This document shows, piece by piece, positions 8,287 through 16,297 of a stretch of DNA of 64,000 nucleotides. Where the stretch lies: the NCBI RefSeq assembly GCF_019947135.1, contig NZ_JAGSHT010000003.1:1-64000 (forward strand), read 5' to 3'. This DNA comes from Occultella gossypii (GTDB taxonomy: Bacteria; Actinomycetota; Actinomycetes; Actinomycetales; Beutenbergiaceae). The notes under the pieces are model-generated. The model did not search any database. It saw only the letters and a list, made by a program, of their open reading frames with translations, and was not told where the DNA came from. The position numbers and the translations under genes were made by a program. Numbering within the stretch: position 1 is the stretch's first letter; every line of letters starts with the position of its first letter.

Positions 8287-9333
8287 TCAGCGCGCCGGCA
8301 ACCGCCGGGAGTCGTCCCGGATCACGCCGACCAGCTCCTCGAGCACGTCCTCCAGCGTGACCACGCCGAGCGGGGTGCCGTCGGTGTCCAGGACCTGGGC
8401 CAGGTGCGCCCCGCTGGCCTGCATCGCGGCGAGCACCGACCGCAGCGAGTCGGTGGCCCGCACGTCCGGCAGGGTCCGCACCACGTCGGCCGGCACCGGG
8501 CGCTCCCGGAGCACTGGATCGGTCTCGAGGAGGTCCTTGATGTGCACGTAGCCGCTCAGGGTGCCGTCCGCGCGGCGCAGTGGGAACCGGGAGAAGCCCT
8601 CCGCGGAGACCGACTCGGCCCCCGCCGGGCTGACCCCCTCGGGCAGCGTCCGCAGCGTTGCCATGGACAGCAGCACCGAACGCACGTCCCGGTCCGAGAA
8701 CTGCAGTGCGCCCATGAGCAGGCGTTCGTCGTTGAGCTCGATCAGCCCGCCGGAGCGGGACTCCGACACCAGCGACGCCACCTCGTCCCGCGTGAACGTG
8801 CTCGCCACCTCGTCGCGGGGCTGCACCCGCATCATCCGCAGGACCAGGTTCGCGAGCGTGTTCAGGACCCACAGCAGCGGGTACAGCACGCGCACGATCA
8901 CGGTCAGCGGCGGCGCGAGCGCCATCGCCATCCGCTCCGGGCCGGCCAGGGCGATGTTCTTGGGCACCATCTCTCCAAGCACGACGTGCAGATAGGTGAC
9001 GAGGGAGAGCGCGATCGCGAACGAGATCGGGTGGACCAGAGCATCCGGAACCCCGATCGCGTCGAACGGCACCTCGAGCAGGTGCGCGATCACCGGCTCG
9101 CTGATCGACCCCAGCGCGAGCGAGGCGATGGTGATGCCCAACTGTGCGCCGGCCATCATCATGGACACCCGCTCCATCGCCCCCAGCGTGATCCGGGCGC
9201 GGCGGCTCCCTTCGAGGGCGAGCGGTTCGATCTTGGTACGCCGAGCCGAGATGAGTGCGAACTCCGCGCCCACGAAGAACGCGTTCAGGGCCAGCAGGGC
9301 GAGGGTCAGGGGGATCCCGACGGCGGCGCTCAC
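8287..9333 (-). CDS. CNNM/DUF21 membrane protein with CBS domains (hemolysin family)
   Basis: Member of the CNNM/CorC-like family linked to Mg2+ or Co2+ transport; the label hemolysin is historical. The first ~180 residues form the DUF21 membrane domain (LALLALNAFFVGAEFALISARR, then VLGEMVPKNIALAGPERMA). A CBS pair follows, with SGYVHIKDLL and GVVTLEDVLEELVG at the end. At 348 residues it stops right after the second CBS domain and lacks the C-terminal CorC_HlyC domain found in its upstream partner. Its ATG overlaps that partner's TGA by 4 bases, so the two are translationally coupled and may form a heteromeric membrane complex. Confidence 0.9.
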   Translation of the reverse strand: MSAAVGIPLTLALLALNAFFVGAEFALISARRTKIEPLALEGSRRARITLGAMERVSMMMAGAQLGITIASLALGSISEPVIAHLLEVPFDAIGVPDALVHPISFAIALSLVTYLHVVLGEMVPKNIALAGPERMAMALAPPLTVIVRVLYPLLWVLNTLANLVLRMMRVQPRDEVASTFTRDEVASLVSESRSGGLIELNDERLLMGALQFSDRDVRSVLLSMATLRTLPEGVSPAGAESVSAEGFSRFPLRRADGTLSGYVHIKDLLETDPVLRERPVPADVVRTLPDVRATDSLRSVLAAMQASGAHLAQVLDTDGTPLGVVTLEDVLEELVGVIRDDSRRLPAR

Positions 9334-10751
9334 CGGTGGTCCTCCCGCTCGCTCGCGTGGTCGGTCCGGTGGGCAGTGCTCGCGTGCTCGCCGTCCTCGG
9401 GCTCGACCGGCCCGAGCACGGCGATCCGCACGGACTCCACGCGGTGTCCGTCGAGGTCGAGCACGTCCAGCCGGAGCCGCTGCTGGTCCTCACCGGGCAC
9501 CTGCGCGCTGACCAGCTCGATGCTGTCGCCGACGGCGGCCAGGCGGCCGAGCTCGTCGGCGACCAGCCCACCGAGGGTGTCGTAGGCCTCGTCCTCGGGC
9601 AGTTCGACGCCGAGGCGTTCGCTCGCCTCGTCGACCCGCATCAGGCCGGGCAGGTGCCAGCTCCCGTCCGCACCGGCGGCCGGGACGAACTCGTCGGTGT
9701 CGTGCTCGTCGCGGACCTCTCCGACGATCTCCTCGACCAGGTCCTCGAGGGTGACCAGCCCAGCCAGCGAGCCGAACTCGTCGATGAGCAGCGCCATCTG
9801 CAGGCCGCCGGCGCGCAAGTCGTCGAGCAGTTCGTCCAGCTCCAGGGAGTCGGGCACCAGGGTCGCATCGGTGACCACGGTGGCGACCGGGGTGTGGGCG
9901 CGCTGCTCGAACGGCACCGCCAGGGCGCCGCGCACGTGCGCCAGGCCGAGCACGTCGATCTCGGTGTGCCCGTTCTCCTGGATCACCTCGATCACGGGGA
10001 ACCGGGAGTGCCCGGACTCCTTCGCGGTGGTGATGAGGTCGTCGAGGCTGTCCTGCGGGCGCAGGCTGACCATCTGGGAGAGGGGGGTCATCGCGTCCCG
10101 GGCCCGCCGGTCGCCGAAGGCGAGGGAGCGCTCGACGAGCTCGGCGGTGTCCTCGGCGAGGGTGCCGGAGTTCGCGGAGTGGCGCACCAGCGCGGAGAGC
10201 TCCTCGGCGGACCGGGCCGAGGCCAGTTCCTCCTGCGGCTCGATGCCGAGGCGGCGCAGGATCGCGTTGGCGGTGCCGTTGAAGAACCGGATCGGCCAGG
10301 CGGTCGCCTTCGTGAAGCCGCGCTGGAACCCGGCCACGGCGCGGGCCGTCGCCAACGGGGTCGCGATCGCGAGGTTCTTCGGCACCAGTTCCCCGAAGAT
10401 CATCGTGATCGCGGTGGCCAGCACGAGCGCGATCGTGAGCGCCACTGAGGAAGCGGCGGACGCGCTCAGCCCGGCGTCCTCGAGGCCGGGGCCGACCAGG
10501 TTGGCGATGGCGGGCTCGGCGAGGAAGCCGATGCCCAGGTTCGTGACGGTGATCCCGAGCTGAGCGCCGGACAGTTGTGTGGACAGGGTCCGCAGGGAGG
10601 TCAGGACACCCTGGGACTTGCGGTCACCGGCAGCGGCCTCGCGCTCGACGGTCGACCGGGGCACGGTGACCAGGGCGAACTCCGCGGCGACGAACGCGCC
10701 GCAGGCCGCCACAAGCACCATGGCCAGCAGGAGCAGTGCGACCTCCGTCAT
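9330..10751 (-). CDS. CNNM/DUF21 protein with CBS pair and CorC_HlyC domain
   Basis: Full-length paralog of the downstream gene: DUF21 membrane domain with the MIFGELVPKNLAIATPLATAR signature, a CBS pair (SGHSRFPVIEV to LAGLVTLEDLVEEIVGEV), and a C-terminal CorC_HlyC domain ending in QRLRLDVLDLDGHRVESVRI. Such proteins are implicated in divalent cation efflux or sensing, with CBS domains binding adenine nucleotides. It is the first large gene of a minus-strand pair with a 4-base overlap, and is itself preceded, with another ATGA overlap, by a possible small acidic ORF. A third family member ends the ybeY/era block at 62.6 kb. Confidence 0.9.
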   Translation of the reverse strand: MTEVALLLLAMVLVAACGAFVAAEFALVTVPRSTVEREAAAGDRKSQGVLTSLRTLSTQLSGAQLGITVTNLGIGFLAEPAIANLVGPGLEDAGLSASAASSVALTIALVLATAITMIFGELVPKNLAIATPLATARAVAGFQRGFTKATAWPIRFFNGTANAILRRLGIEPQEELASARSAEELSALVRHSANSGTLAEDTAELVERSLAFGDRRARDAMTPLSQMVSLRPQDSLDDLITTAKESGHSRFPVIEVIQENGHTEIDVLGLAHVRGALAVPFEQRAHTPVATVVTDATLVPDSLELDELLDDLRAGGLQMALLIDEFGSLAGLVTLEDLVEEIVGEVRDEHDTDEFVPAAGADGSWHLPGLMRVDEASERLGVELPEDEAYDTLGGLVADELGRLAAVGDSIELVSAQVPGEDQQRLRLDVLDLDGHRVESVRIAVLGPVEPEDGEHASTAHRTDHASEREDHR

Positions 10752-10918
10752 CGGATGGCCGCCTCGCGGTTGAACGGGCCGCGAGGCCCGGGTTGATGGC
10801 CCTCCGGATCGTCATCGTCCGGTTGGGGCCAGGGTCTGTGACTCTCCGTATCGGAGGCTGGCGTCTCGGCGCCGGACCCGGTGTCGTCGGTACTGTCATA
10901 GTCGCCGGTGGCGCCCAT
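10748..10918 (-). CDS. Possible small acidic protein, 56 residues, ATGA-coupled to the CNNM gene
   Basis: An ATG at 10918 is preceded at proper distance by GGAG, and the frame ends in a TGA that overlaps the ATG of the next gene (10748-10751). A second in-frame ATG lies 9 bases upstream at 10927. The product is strongly acidic and proline/glycine-rich, with DYDSTDDTGSG near the start and PDDDDPEG in the middle, no hydrophobic segment and no recognised family. Third-position GC is about 75 percent, lower than its neighbours, which weakens the case. It may serve mainly for translational coupling. Confidence 0.4.
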   Translation of the reverse strand: MGATGDYDSTDDTGSGAETPASDTESHRPWPQPDDDDPEGHQPGPRGPFNREAAIR

Positions 10919-10978
10919 GTTCTCCATCCTGGGTGTGCGTCAGCCCCCGCGGTTCGCGAGGGCCTCGGATCATGCTAC

Positions 10979-11749
10979 CTATGGTTCGGGCCGGAGCTCA
11001 CGTTCGTCGGCCGCGGTGGCCGCGATCTGGGCGGCAAGGTGACCACCGCCATACCCGTTGTCGATGTTGACCACGCCCACGCCGGGGGCACACGCGTTCA
11101 GCATCGACAGCAGCGGGGCCAGGCCCGAGAAGGCCGCGCCGTAGCCGACAGACGTGGGCACCGCGACCACCGGGGCGCTGACCAGGCCGGCGACGACGGC
11201 CGGCAGCGCGCCGTCCATGCCGGCCACCACCACGATCGCCGCGGCTGAGCGGAGCAGGTCGAGCCGGGCCAGGACGCGGTGCAACCCGGCCACGCCGACG
11301 TCCATCACCAGTTCGGTGCGCCGGCCCAGGTAGCGCGCCGTGAGCTCGGCCTCTCGTGCCACGGGCAGGTCGGACGTGCCGGCTGCGGCCACCACGACCA
11401 GGCCGCCGGTGGGCTCGGGCGGCGTCGGCGGCCAGGCCACGAGCCGCGCTTCGCGGTCGTCGACGGCGTCCGGCAACTCGGCGAGGATCGCTTCGGCGTG
11501 CTCGGCGCTCGCCCGGGTGAACAGCACGGCCGACGGCGGTGAGAGAGCGGAAGTGGCTGCCACTTCAGCACTCTCGACCGGCCGGGCAGGCCGGTGCCGA
11601 GCCGCGTAGGCGGCCGCGATCAGGGCGACCTGCGCGGTGCTCTTGCCCTCGCAGTAGACGGCTTCGGGGTAGCCGCGGCGGGCGCCCCGGTCATGGTCGA
11701 GGTCGACGAGCCGGCTCAGCTCGGGTGGGGGAGTCCAGCCCTCAGGCAC
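10979..11749 (-). CDS. larB: Nickel pincer cofactor biosynthesis protein LarB
   Basis: LarB carboxylates and hydrolyses nicotinic acid adenine dinucleotide to the dicarboxylated mononucleotide used by LarE. The core is a PurE-like domain; recognisable segments are DRGARRGYPEAVYCEGKS, VVVAAAGTSDLPVAREAELTA, VVAGMDGALPAVVAGL and GVGVVNIDNGYGGGHLAA. The GTG at 11749 lies inside the end of larE (8-base overlap), giving 256 residues, normal for the family. The stretch ESAEVAATSALS between ARHRP and SAVLFTRAS is unusual and corresponds exactly to a palindromic repeat (11541-11575). No larC or larA is in the window. Confidence 0.88.
   Translation of the reverse strand: MPEGWTPPPELSRLVDLDHDRGARRGYPEAVYCEGKSTAQVALIAAAYAARHRPARPVESAEVAATSALSPPSAVLFTRASAEHAEAILAELPDAVDDREARLVAWPPTPPEPTGGLVVVAAAGTSDLPVAREAELTARYLGRRTELVMDVGVAGLHRVLARLDLLRSAAAIVVVAGMDGALPAVVAGLVSAPVVAVPTSVGYGAAFSGLAPLLSMLNACAPGVGVVNIDNGYGGGHLAAQIAATAADERELRPEP
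11541..11575. repeat. Palindromic repeat element inserted in frame within larB
   Basis: Two 17-base arms with two mismatches flank a single central base. The right arm carries TTCAGCACTCTCG (11564-11576), which recurs exactly at 53032-53044 and 53086-53098 in a non-coding gap, with similar left flanks (GTGG[CT]TGCC). Here the element is read through as ESAEVAATSALS in LarB without breaking the frame. Confidence 0.7.
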
Positions 11750-12608
11750 CGCGGCCCTCGACAAGTGCCATCGTGAACGCGCCGGACTGGATCCCCTTGA
11801 GGTCCACGGCGGCGAAAGCGAACCCGGCACCGGTGACGAGCTCCTGGATCTGTTCGCGCAGCCCGGGCTGCGCGGCCCGCGGGATGTCCTCGGCGAGCAG
11901 CTCGAGCCGGGCGATCTCGCCGTGGTGGCGCACCCGGGAGTCGGTGAACCCGAGCCGGCGCAGGCCGGCCTCGACGGTCTCGACCTGCCCCAGCTTGGCC
12001 GGGGTGACCTCCTGGTGGTGCGGGATCCGCGACGCCAGGCACGGAGCCGCGGGCTTGTCCGCATTCGGCAGGCCGAGGGACCGGGCGATCGCCCGCACCA
12101 TCGCCTTGTCCACGCCGGCCTCGGCGAGCGGACGCAGCACCCGGTGGTTCGTCGCCGCCTGGGCGCCGGGCCGGTCCGGCCGCTTCGCGTCGTCGGCGTT
12201 CTCGCCGTACGCGACGCTCACCAGGCCCTGCTCGGCGACCACCTCGTCCGAGATCCGGTTGAACAACTCGTCCTTGCAGAAGAAGCAACGGTCCACGTCG
12301 TTGCGCTGGTAGTCGGGGTTCTCACCCTCGTGGGTGTGCACCTCGACCACGCGCGCACCGATGACGTCCGCCACCTCATGGGCCGCCGTCCGCTCGTCGG
12401 CCGCGAGGCTCGGCGAGATGCCGAGGATCGCGACCACGTCGTCGGCCCCGAGGGCCTGCACCGCGAGGGCGAGCAGCACCGTGGAGTCGACGCCGCCGGA
12501 GTAGGCGACCCCGAGCGGCCCGGTGCCCGCCATCAGGGCACGGACCCGCTGCGCGCCGGCCTCGATCTGGCCCGGCGTGAGGATGCTCAGCGTGGGCCCG
12601 TGCCCCAT
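11742..12608 (-). CDS. larE: ATP-dependent sacrificial sulfur transferase LarE
   Basis: LarE adenylates the carboxylates made by LarB and inserts sulfur to give the dithio-pincer ligand of the nickel cofactor. The PP-loop motif SGGVDST is at residues 37-43. Two more cysteine sites are visible: C108-F-F-C111 and C190 in the KPAAPCLASR motif, where the sacrificial or cluster-binding cysteine of the family lies. The three cysteines would be compatible with the [4Fe-4S]-using type of LarE, which recycles sulfur, rather than the single-Cys suicidal type; this is inference. At 288 residues it has family-typical length. It lies 3 bases after gnd and overlaps larB, so all three may be cotranscribed. 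Confidence 0.9.
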   Translation of the reverse strand: MGHGPTLSILTPGQIEAGAQRVRALMAGTGPLGVAYSGGVDSTVLLALAVQALGADDVVAILGISPSLAADERTAAHEVADVIGARVVEVHTHEGENPDYQRNDVDRCFFCKDELFNRISDEVVAEQGLVSVAYGENADDAKRPDRPGAQAATNHRVLRPLAEAGVDKAMVRAIARSLGLPNADKPAAPCLASRIPHHQEVTPAKLGQVETVEAGLRRLGFTDSRVRHHGEIARLELLAEDIPRAAQPGLREQIQELVTGAGFAFAAVDLKGIQSGAFTMALVEGRGA

Positions 12609-12611
12609 GGG

Positions 12612-14057
12612 TCAGGCTTCCTTGGTCTCCGAGCGGTCCGCGGACCACTCGGTGTGGAACGTGCCCTCGACGTCGACGCGCTGGTAGGTGTGCGCACCGA
12701 AGAAGTCCCGCAGTCCCTGGATCAGGGACGCGGGCAGGCGCTCCGCCCGGACCGAGTCGTAGTAGGACACGGCACTCGCGAAGCCCGGCACCGGCACCCC
12801 GGCCAGCGTCGCGTCGGCGACCACCCGGCGCCAGCCGTTCTGGGCGTTCGCCAGGCCCTCGCTGATGCTCGGCGCGGCGAGCAGCGTGGGCAGGTTCCCG
12901 GCGGCGTACTCGGAGCGGATGCGCTCGAGCAGACGGGCCCGGATGATGCAGCCGGCGCGCCAGATCTTGGCGACCTCGGCCACGTCGATGTCCCAGTCGT
13001 ACTGCAGGCTGCCGGTGCGGATGAGGTCAAGGCCCTGCGCGTACGCGATCACCTTGGACGCCCACAGCGCCTGGCGCACGTCCTCGATCAGGGCGGCGAC
13101 GTCGTCGGGCGTGAACTTCTGGTCCGGGCCGGACAGGTGCGCCTGCCCGGCGGCGCGCAGGTCCGCGTGCCCGGAGACGGACCTCGCGAACACGGACTCG
13201 GCGATCGTGTTCACCGGCACCCCGAGCTCGAGGGCGTTCTGCACGGTCCAGCGGCCGGTGCCCTTCTGCCCGGCGGCGTCCTTGATGACGTCGACGAGCG
13301 CCTTGCCGGTGCTCGCATCCACCTGGTCGAGCACCTCGGAAGTGATCTCGATCAGGAACGAGTCGAGGTCACCAGTGTTCCACTCGCGGAACGCGTCCGA
13401 GATCGCCTTCGTGTCCAGGCCGGCCGCGCGGAGCACGTCGTAGGCCTCGGCGATGAACTGCATGTCGGCGTACTCGATGCCGTTGTGCACCATCTTGACG
13501 AAGTGACCGGCGCCGTCCGGGCCGATGTAGGCGCAGCAGGGCTCGCCGTCGTACTTGGCGGAGATGTCCTCCAGGAGCGGCCCGATCTGGGCGTAGCCCT
13601 CCTTGGAGCCACCCGGCATGATCGAGGGGCCGTTCAGGGCGCCCTCCTCGCCGCCGGAGATGCCGACGCCGAAGAAGTGCAGGCCGCGTGCGCGCAGCTT
13701 CTCCTCGCGGACCCGGGTGTCCTCGTAGTTGGCGTTGCCGCCGTCGACGACGATGTCGCCCTCCTCGAGGTGGGGCAGCAGCGAGTCGATGGAGGCGTCG
13801 GTGCCGGCGCCGGCCTGGACCATCAGGATGATCCGGCGCGGGCGCTCCAGGCTGGCCACGAACTCCTCGACGGAGGTGGCGGGGACGAAGTTGCCGTCGC
13901 TGCCATGGGCCGCGATCAGGTCGTCGGTGCGCGCCTGGGTTCGGTTGTACAGGGCCACGGTGTGTCCGTGGTTGGCGAAGTTGCGCGCCAGGTTGCGGCC
14001 CATGACCGCCAGTCCGACGACGCCGACCTGTGCGGTGGCGGTGGGGGACGAGCTCAT
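12612..14057 (-). CDS. gnd: 6-phosphogluconate dehydrogenase, decarboxylating
   Basis: Oxidative decarboxylation of 6-phosphogluconate to ribulose 5-phosphate with reduction of NADP+ (or NAD+), in the pentose phosphate pathway. The N-terminal Rossmann motif GLAVMGRNLA, the NRT loop that binds the cofactor 2'-phosphate in NADP-type enzymes, the GISGGEEGA substrate loop and the active-site HFVKMVHNGIEY are all present. The 481 residues match the long dimeric form. The start is supported by GGAAGGA about 7 bases upstream. Its place beside a gluconokinase-like gene island (14-22 kb) suggests a role in gluconate use as well as central metabolism. Confidence 0.96.
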   Translation of the reverse strand: MSSSPTATAQVGVVGLAVMGRNLARNFANHGHTVALYNRTQARTDDLIAAHGSDGNFVPATSVEEFVASLERPRRIILMVQAGAGTDASIDSLLPHLEEGDIVVDGGNANYEDTRVREEKLRARGLHFFGVGISGGEEGALNGPSIMPGGSKEGYAQIGPLLEDISAKYDGEPCCAYIGPDGAGHFVKMVHNGIEYADMQFIAEAYDVLRAAGLDTKAISDAFREWNTGDLDSFLIEITSEVLDQVDASTGKALVDVIKDAAGQKGTGRWTVQNALELGVPVNTIAESVFARSVSGHADLRAAGQAHLSGPDQKFTPDDVAALIEDVRQALWASKVIAYAQGLDLIRTGSLQYDWDIDVAEVAKIWRAGCIIRARLLERIRSEYAAGNLPTLLAAPSISEGLANAQNGWRRVVADATLAGVPVPGFASAVSYYDSVRAERLPASLIQGLRDFFGAHTYQRVDVEGTFHTEWSADRSETKEA

Positions 14058-14262
14058 CTTGGTGTCCTTCCGGATGGATGTGGTTGAGGTTCGGACCGGC
14101 CCGGCGCGGCGGGCTCGGCAGTTGGTCTAGATCGTGCCACGACGCCGGAACCTGGGCGCGGCCGTCTCAGGTTCGCAGGGCTGCTCTCTGTCGGGCCGGG
14201 CCGACAGCGGGGCCGGCGGCTGGGCGGTCGGCGTCACGTCGGGCGCGGGGTGGCGGTCGGCG

Positions 14263-15291
14263 TCAGCGCGCGCCCACGGGCAGCGCGACGGACTCGGCGG
14301 GCGCGCCGAGGTTCGGGGACTGCGCGTAGATGCTCTTCAGGATCGCCAGGGACTTCGCGGCTTCGGCCGGCGAGATCCAGAACGGCTCCGGGTCGTCGAG
14401 CTTGTCGTAGAAGTCGCCGATGAGCAGCTCGTGGGAGATGCCCCAGTAGGCACGACCGCTCGAGGTGGCGACGCGTTCGGCGACATGCTCGGTGCGACCG
14501 TCGGTGTACTGCACCCGCAGGTCGCCGCGCATCGTCAGGGTCGCACGCTCGGTGAGTACCTCGACGAACACGGGGGCGTTTACCGAGTGCGCGTTCGTGG
14601 CGAACATGACGGACCGGGCGCCACCGGAGTGGTCCAGGATCAGCTCTGCGGTGTCCTCGACCTCGATCGCGTCACCGAGCACATGGGTGGCGGCGTGGCC
14701 GCGCACCTGCTCGACGTCGCCGAGCAGCCACTGGAGCAGGTCCACGGTGTGGATGGCCTGGTTGATCAGCAGGCCGCCGCCGCTGCGCGCCCAGGTGGCC
14801 CGCCACGGCTTGGCCTCGTAGTAGGCGGCATTGCGGTGCCAGTAGACACCCGCGGAGGCACCCTGCACGGCGCCGAGCTCACCGGAGTTGAGCAGTTCCT
14901 TCATGCGGGCGTTCGGGGCGTTGTACCGGTTCTGGAGGCAGACGGCCACCTTGACCGGGGCGCCCTCGGCTGCGGCGACGAGCCGCTCGCCCTCGGCGAT
15001 CGTGTGTGCCAGCGGCTTCTCGGTGATCACGTGCACGCCCGCCTCGATCGCGTCGAGGGCCACGCTCACATGCTGGTCGTGCGGGGTGCACACGTGCACC
15101 ACGTCAGGGCGGACCTCGGCCAGCAGCTGCCGGTGGTCGGTGTAGGCCGGCACGCCGAGGCGGGCGCCGGTGGCCCGGGCCAGCTCGGGATCGGTGTCCG
15201 CGACGGCGACGAGGTCGGCACCGAGGGAGGAGATGGCTTCGAGATGGACGATCGAGATGTCACCACAGCCGATGACTGCCGCCGTTGGCAC
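14263..15291 (-). CDS. Gfo/Idh/MocA-family oxidoreductase
   Basis: NAD(P)-dependent sugar or inositol dehydrogenase of unknown substrate. The N-terminus (AAVIGCGDISIVHLEAI) is a GxGxxx Rossmann fold; the catalytic EKPLAHTIAEGERL motif is present, with the Lys of the EKP triad. The 342-residue length is typical. It follows the TIM-barrel gene by 34 bases on the same strand and is probably in one operon with it. Such pairs commonly oxidise a sugar to a keto derivative and isomerise it. The 205-base gap to gnd contains no gene. Confidence 0.88.
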   Translation of the reverse strand: MPTAAVIGCGDISIVHLEAISSLGADLVAVADTDPELARATGARLGVPAYTDHRQLLAEVRPDVVHVCTPHDQHVSVALDAIEAGVHVITEKPLAHTIAEGERLVAAAEGAPVKVAVCLQNRYNAPNARMKELLNSGELGAVQGASAGVYWHRNAAYYEAKPWRATWARSGGGLLINQAIHTVDLLQWLLGDVEQVRGHAATHVLGDAIEVEDTAELILDHSGGARSVMFATNAHSVNAPVFVEVLTERATLTMRGDLRVQYTDGRTEHVAERVATSSGRAYWGISHELLIGDFYDKLDDPEPFWISPAEAAKSLAILKSIYAQSPNLGAPAESVALPVGAR

Positions 15292-15325
15292 AGGGGTTCT
15301 CCTGACGAGTATTGGTATGCCGGGC

Positions 15326-16159
15326 TCAGGCGAAGGGGATCTCTTCGGCCTTGAGCATGTCCGTGAAAGCCTGCCATGCCTCGGTGAAGAGTTCGGGACC
15401 CGAGAAGCCGCCGAGGCTGTGCGTCACGCTCAGGTGCGGCTCGAGGGAGAAGAACCCGTCGAAGCCGTCGCTCCGCAGCGCGCGGACGGTGTCGAGGAGC
15501 TCACCGTCGCCATGACCGGCCGGCACCACCTGCCCGTCGGCGAGGTGGGCGTCCTTGATCTGGATGTAGGCCAGGTGCGGGCGCAGCATCGCGTAACCCT
15601 CGCTGAACGGGCGCACGCCCACCTGCACGAAGTTCGCGGAGTCCCAGGCGAGGCGAAGGTTCGGCGAGTCCACGGACTCCACGATGTCGAGGCAGCGCTC
15701 CGGGGTGTCCCCGTAGATCTCCTTCTCGTTCTCGTGCAGCAGCACCACGTCGGCCGCGGCAGCCACCTCGGCCAGGGCGCGCATCCGGGTGATGACCTCG
15801 TCGCGCACGGCCGCTGGGTCGGTGTCCGGGCGCAGGAAGAACGAGAAGATCCGGATGTACGGCGCGCCGAAGTGCTTGGCGACGTCGGCCGCGTGGCGCA
15901 TCCGGTCCAGGTGCGGCCCGAAGTCCTCGTCGATGAAGATCTTTCCGATCGGGGAGCCGATGCTGGAGACCTTGAGGCCGTGTGCGTCGAGGATCCGCTT
16001 CGCCTCGGCGAGCTGCTCGGCGTCCAGATCGAGGACGTTGGTGTTCCACGCGCTGCGGAACTCGATGTGCGTCAGGCCCAGGCCGTTCGCGGTCGAGGCC
16101 TGCAGTTCGAGGTCGGGTGAGATCTCATCGGAGAATCCGGACAGGGTCCACATGGTCAT
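15326..16159 (-). CDS. Sugar phosphate isomerase/epimerase, xylose isomerase-like TIM barrel
   Basis: Probable divalent-metal-dependent sugar isomerase or epimerase of the AP endonuclease 2 superfamily. The barrel begins at MWTLSGFSDEISPDLE; candidate metal ligands are the Glu in LLHENEKEIYGD, the Asp in LAWDSANFV, the His in IQIKDAHLADG and the Glu in FFSLEPHLS. Length (277) is typical. It is the first gene of a minus-strand unit diverging from the LacI regulator, and the regulator's operator lies in the shared 138-base intergenic region. The GAG-rich ribosome site CAGGAGCG is 3 bases from the ATG. Substrate unknown. Confidence 0.85.
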   Translation of the reverse strand: MTMWTLSGFSDEISPDLELQASTANGLGLTHIEFRSAWNTNVLDLDAEQLAEAKRILDAHGLKVSSIGSPIGKIFIDEDFGPHLDRMRHAADVAKHFGAPYIRIFSFFLRPDTDPAAVRDEVITRMRALAEVAAAADVVLLHENEKEIYGDTPERCLDIVESVDSPNLRLAWDSANFVQVGVRPFSEGYAMLRPHLAYIQIKDAHLADGQVVPAGHGDGELLDTVRALRSDGFDGFFSLEPHLSVTHSLGGFSGPELFTEAWQAFTDMLKAEEIPFA

Positions 16160-16253
16160 CGCTCCTGGTCGAGGTGGCGGTACGGGCGGGGGACGTCGAC
16201 GTCGGGGCGCGTCTGCATCCGATTGCTCAATTCAGCCAGCGGGACAGCGGGAC

Positions 16254-16291
16254 GGCAAGCGGTTGCCACTTGTTGCAGTTCCTCTTAGACT
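16254..16291. promoter_or_regulatory. LacI-family operator overlapping a promoter for the lacI gene
   Basis: GGCAAGCGGTTGCC (16254-16267) is a near-palindromic LacI-type operator. TTGCCA (16263-16268) and TAGACT (16286-16291) form a -35/-10 pair with a 17-base spacer. The expected transcription start coincides with the GTG at 16298, so the lacI mRNA is probably leaderless and the operator would block the -35 directly. The same site may also affect the divergent isomerase gene. Confidence 0.65.
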
Positions 16292-16297
16292 CGCCGC

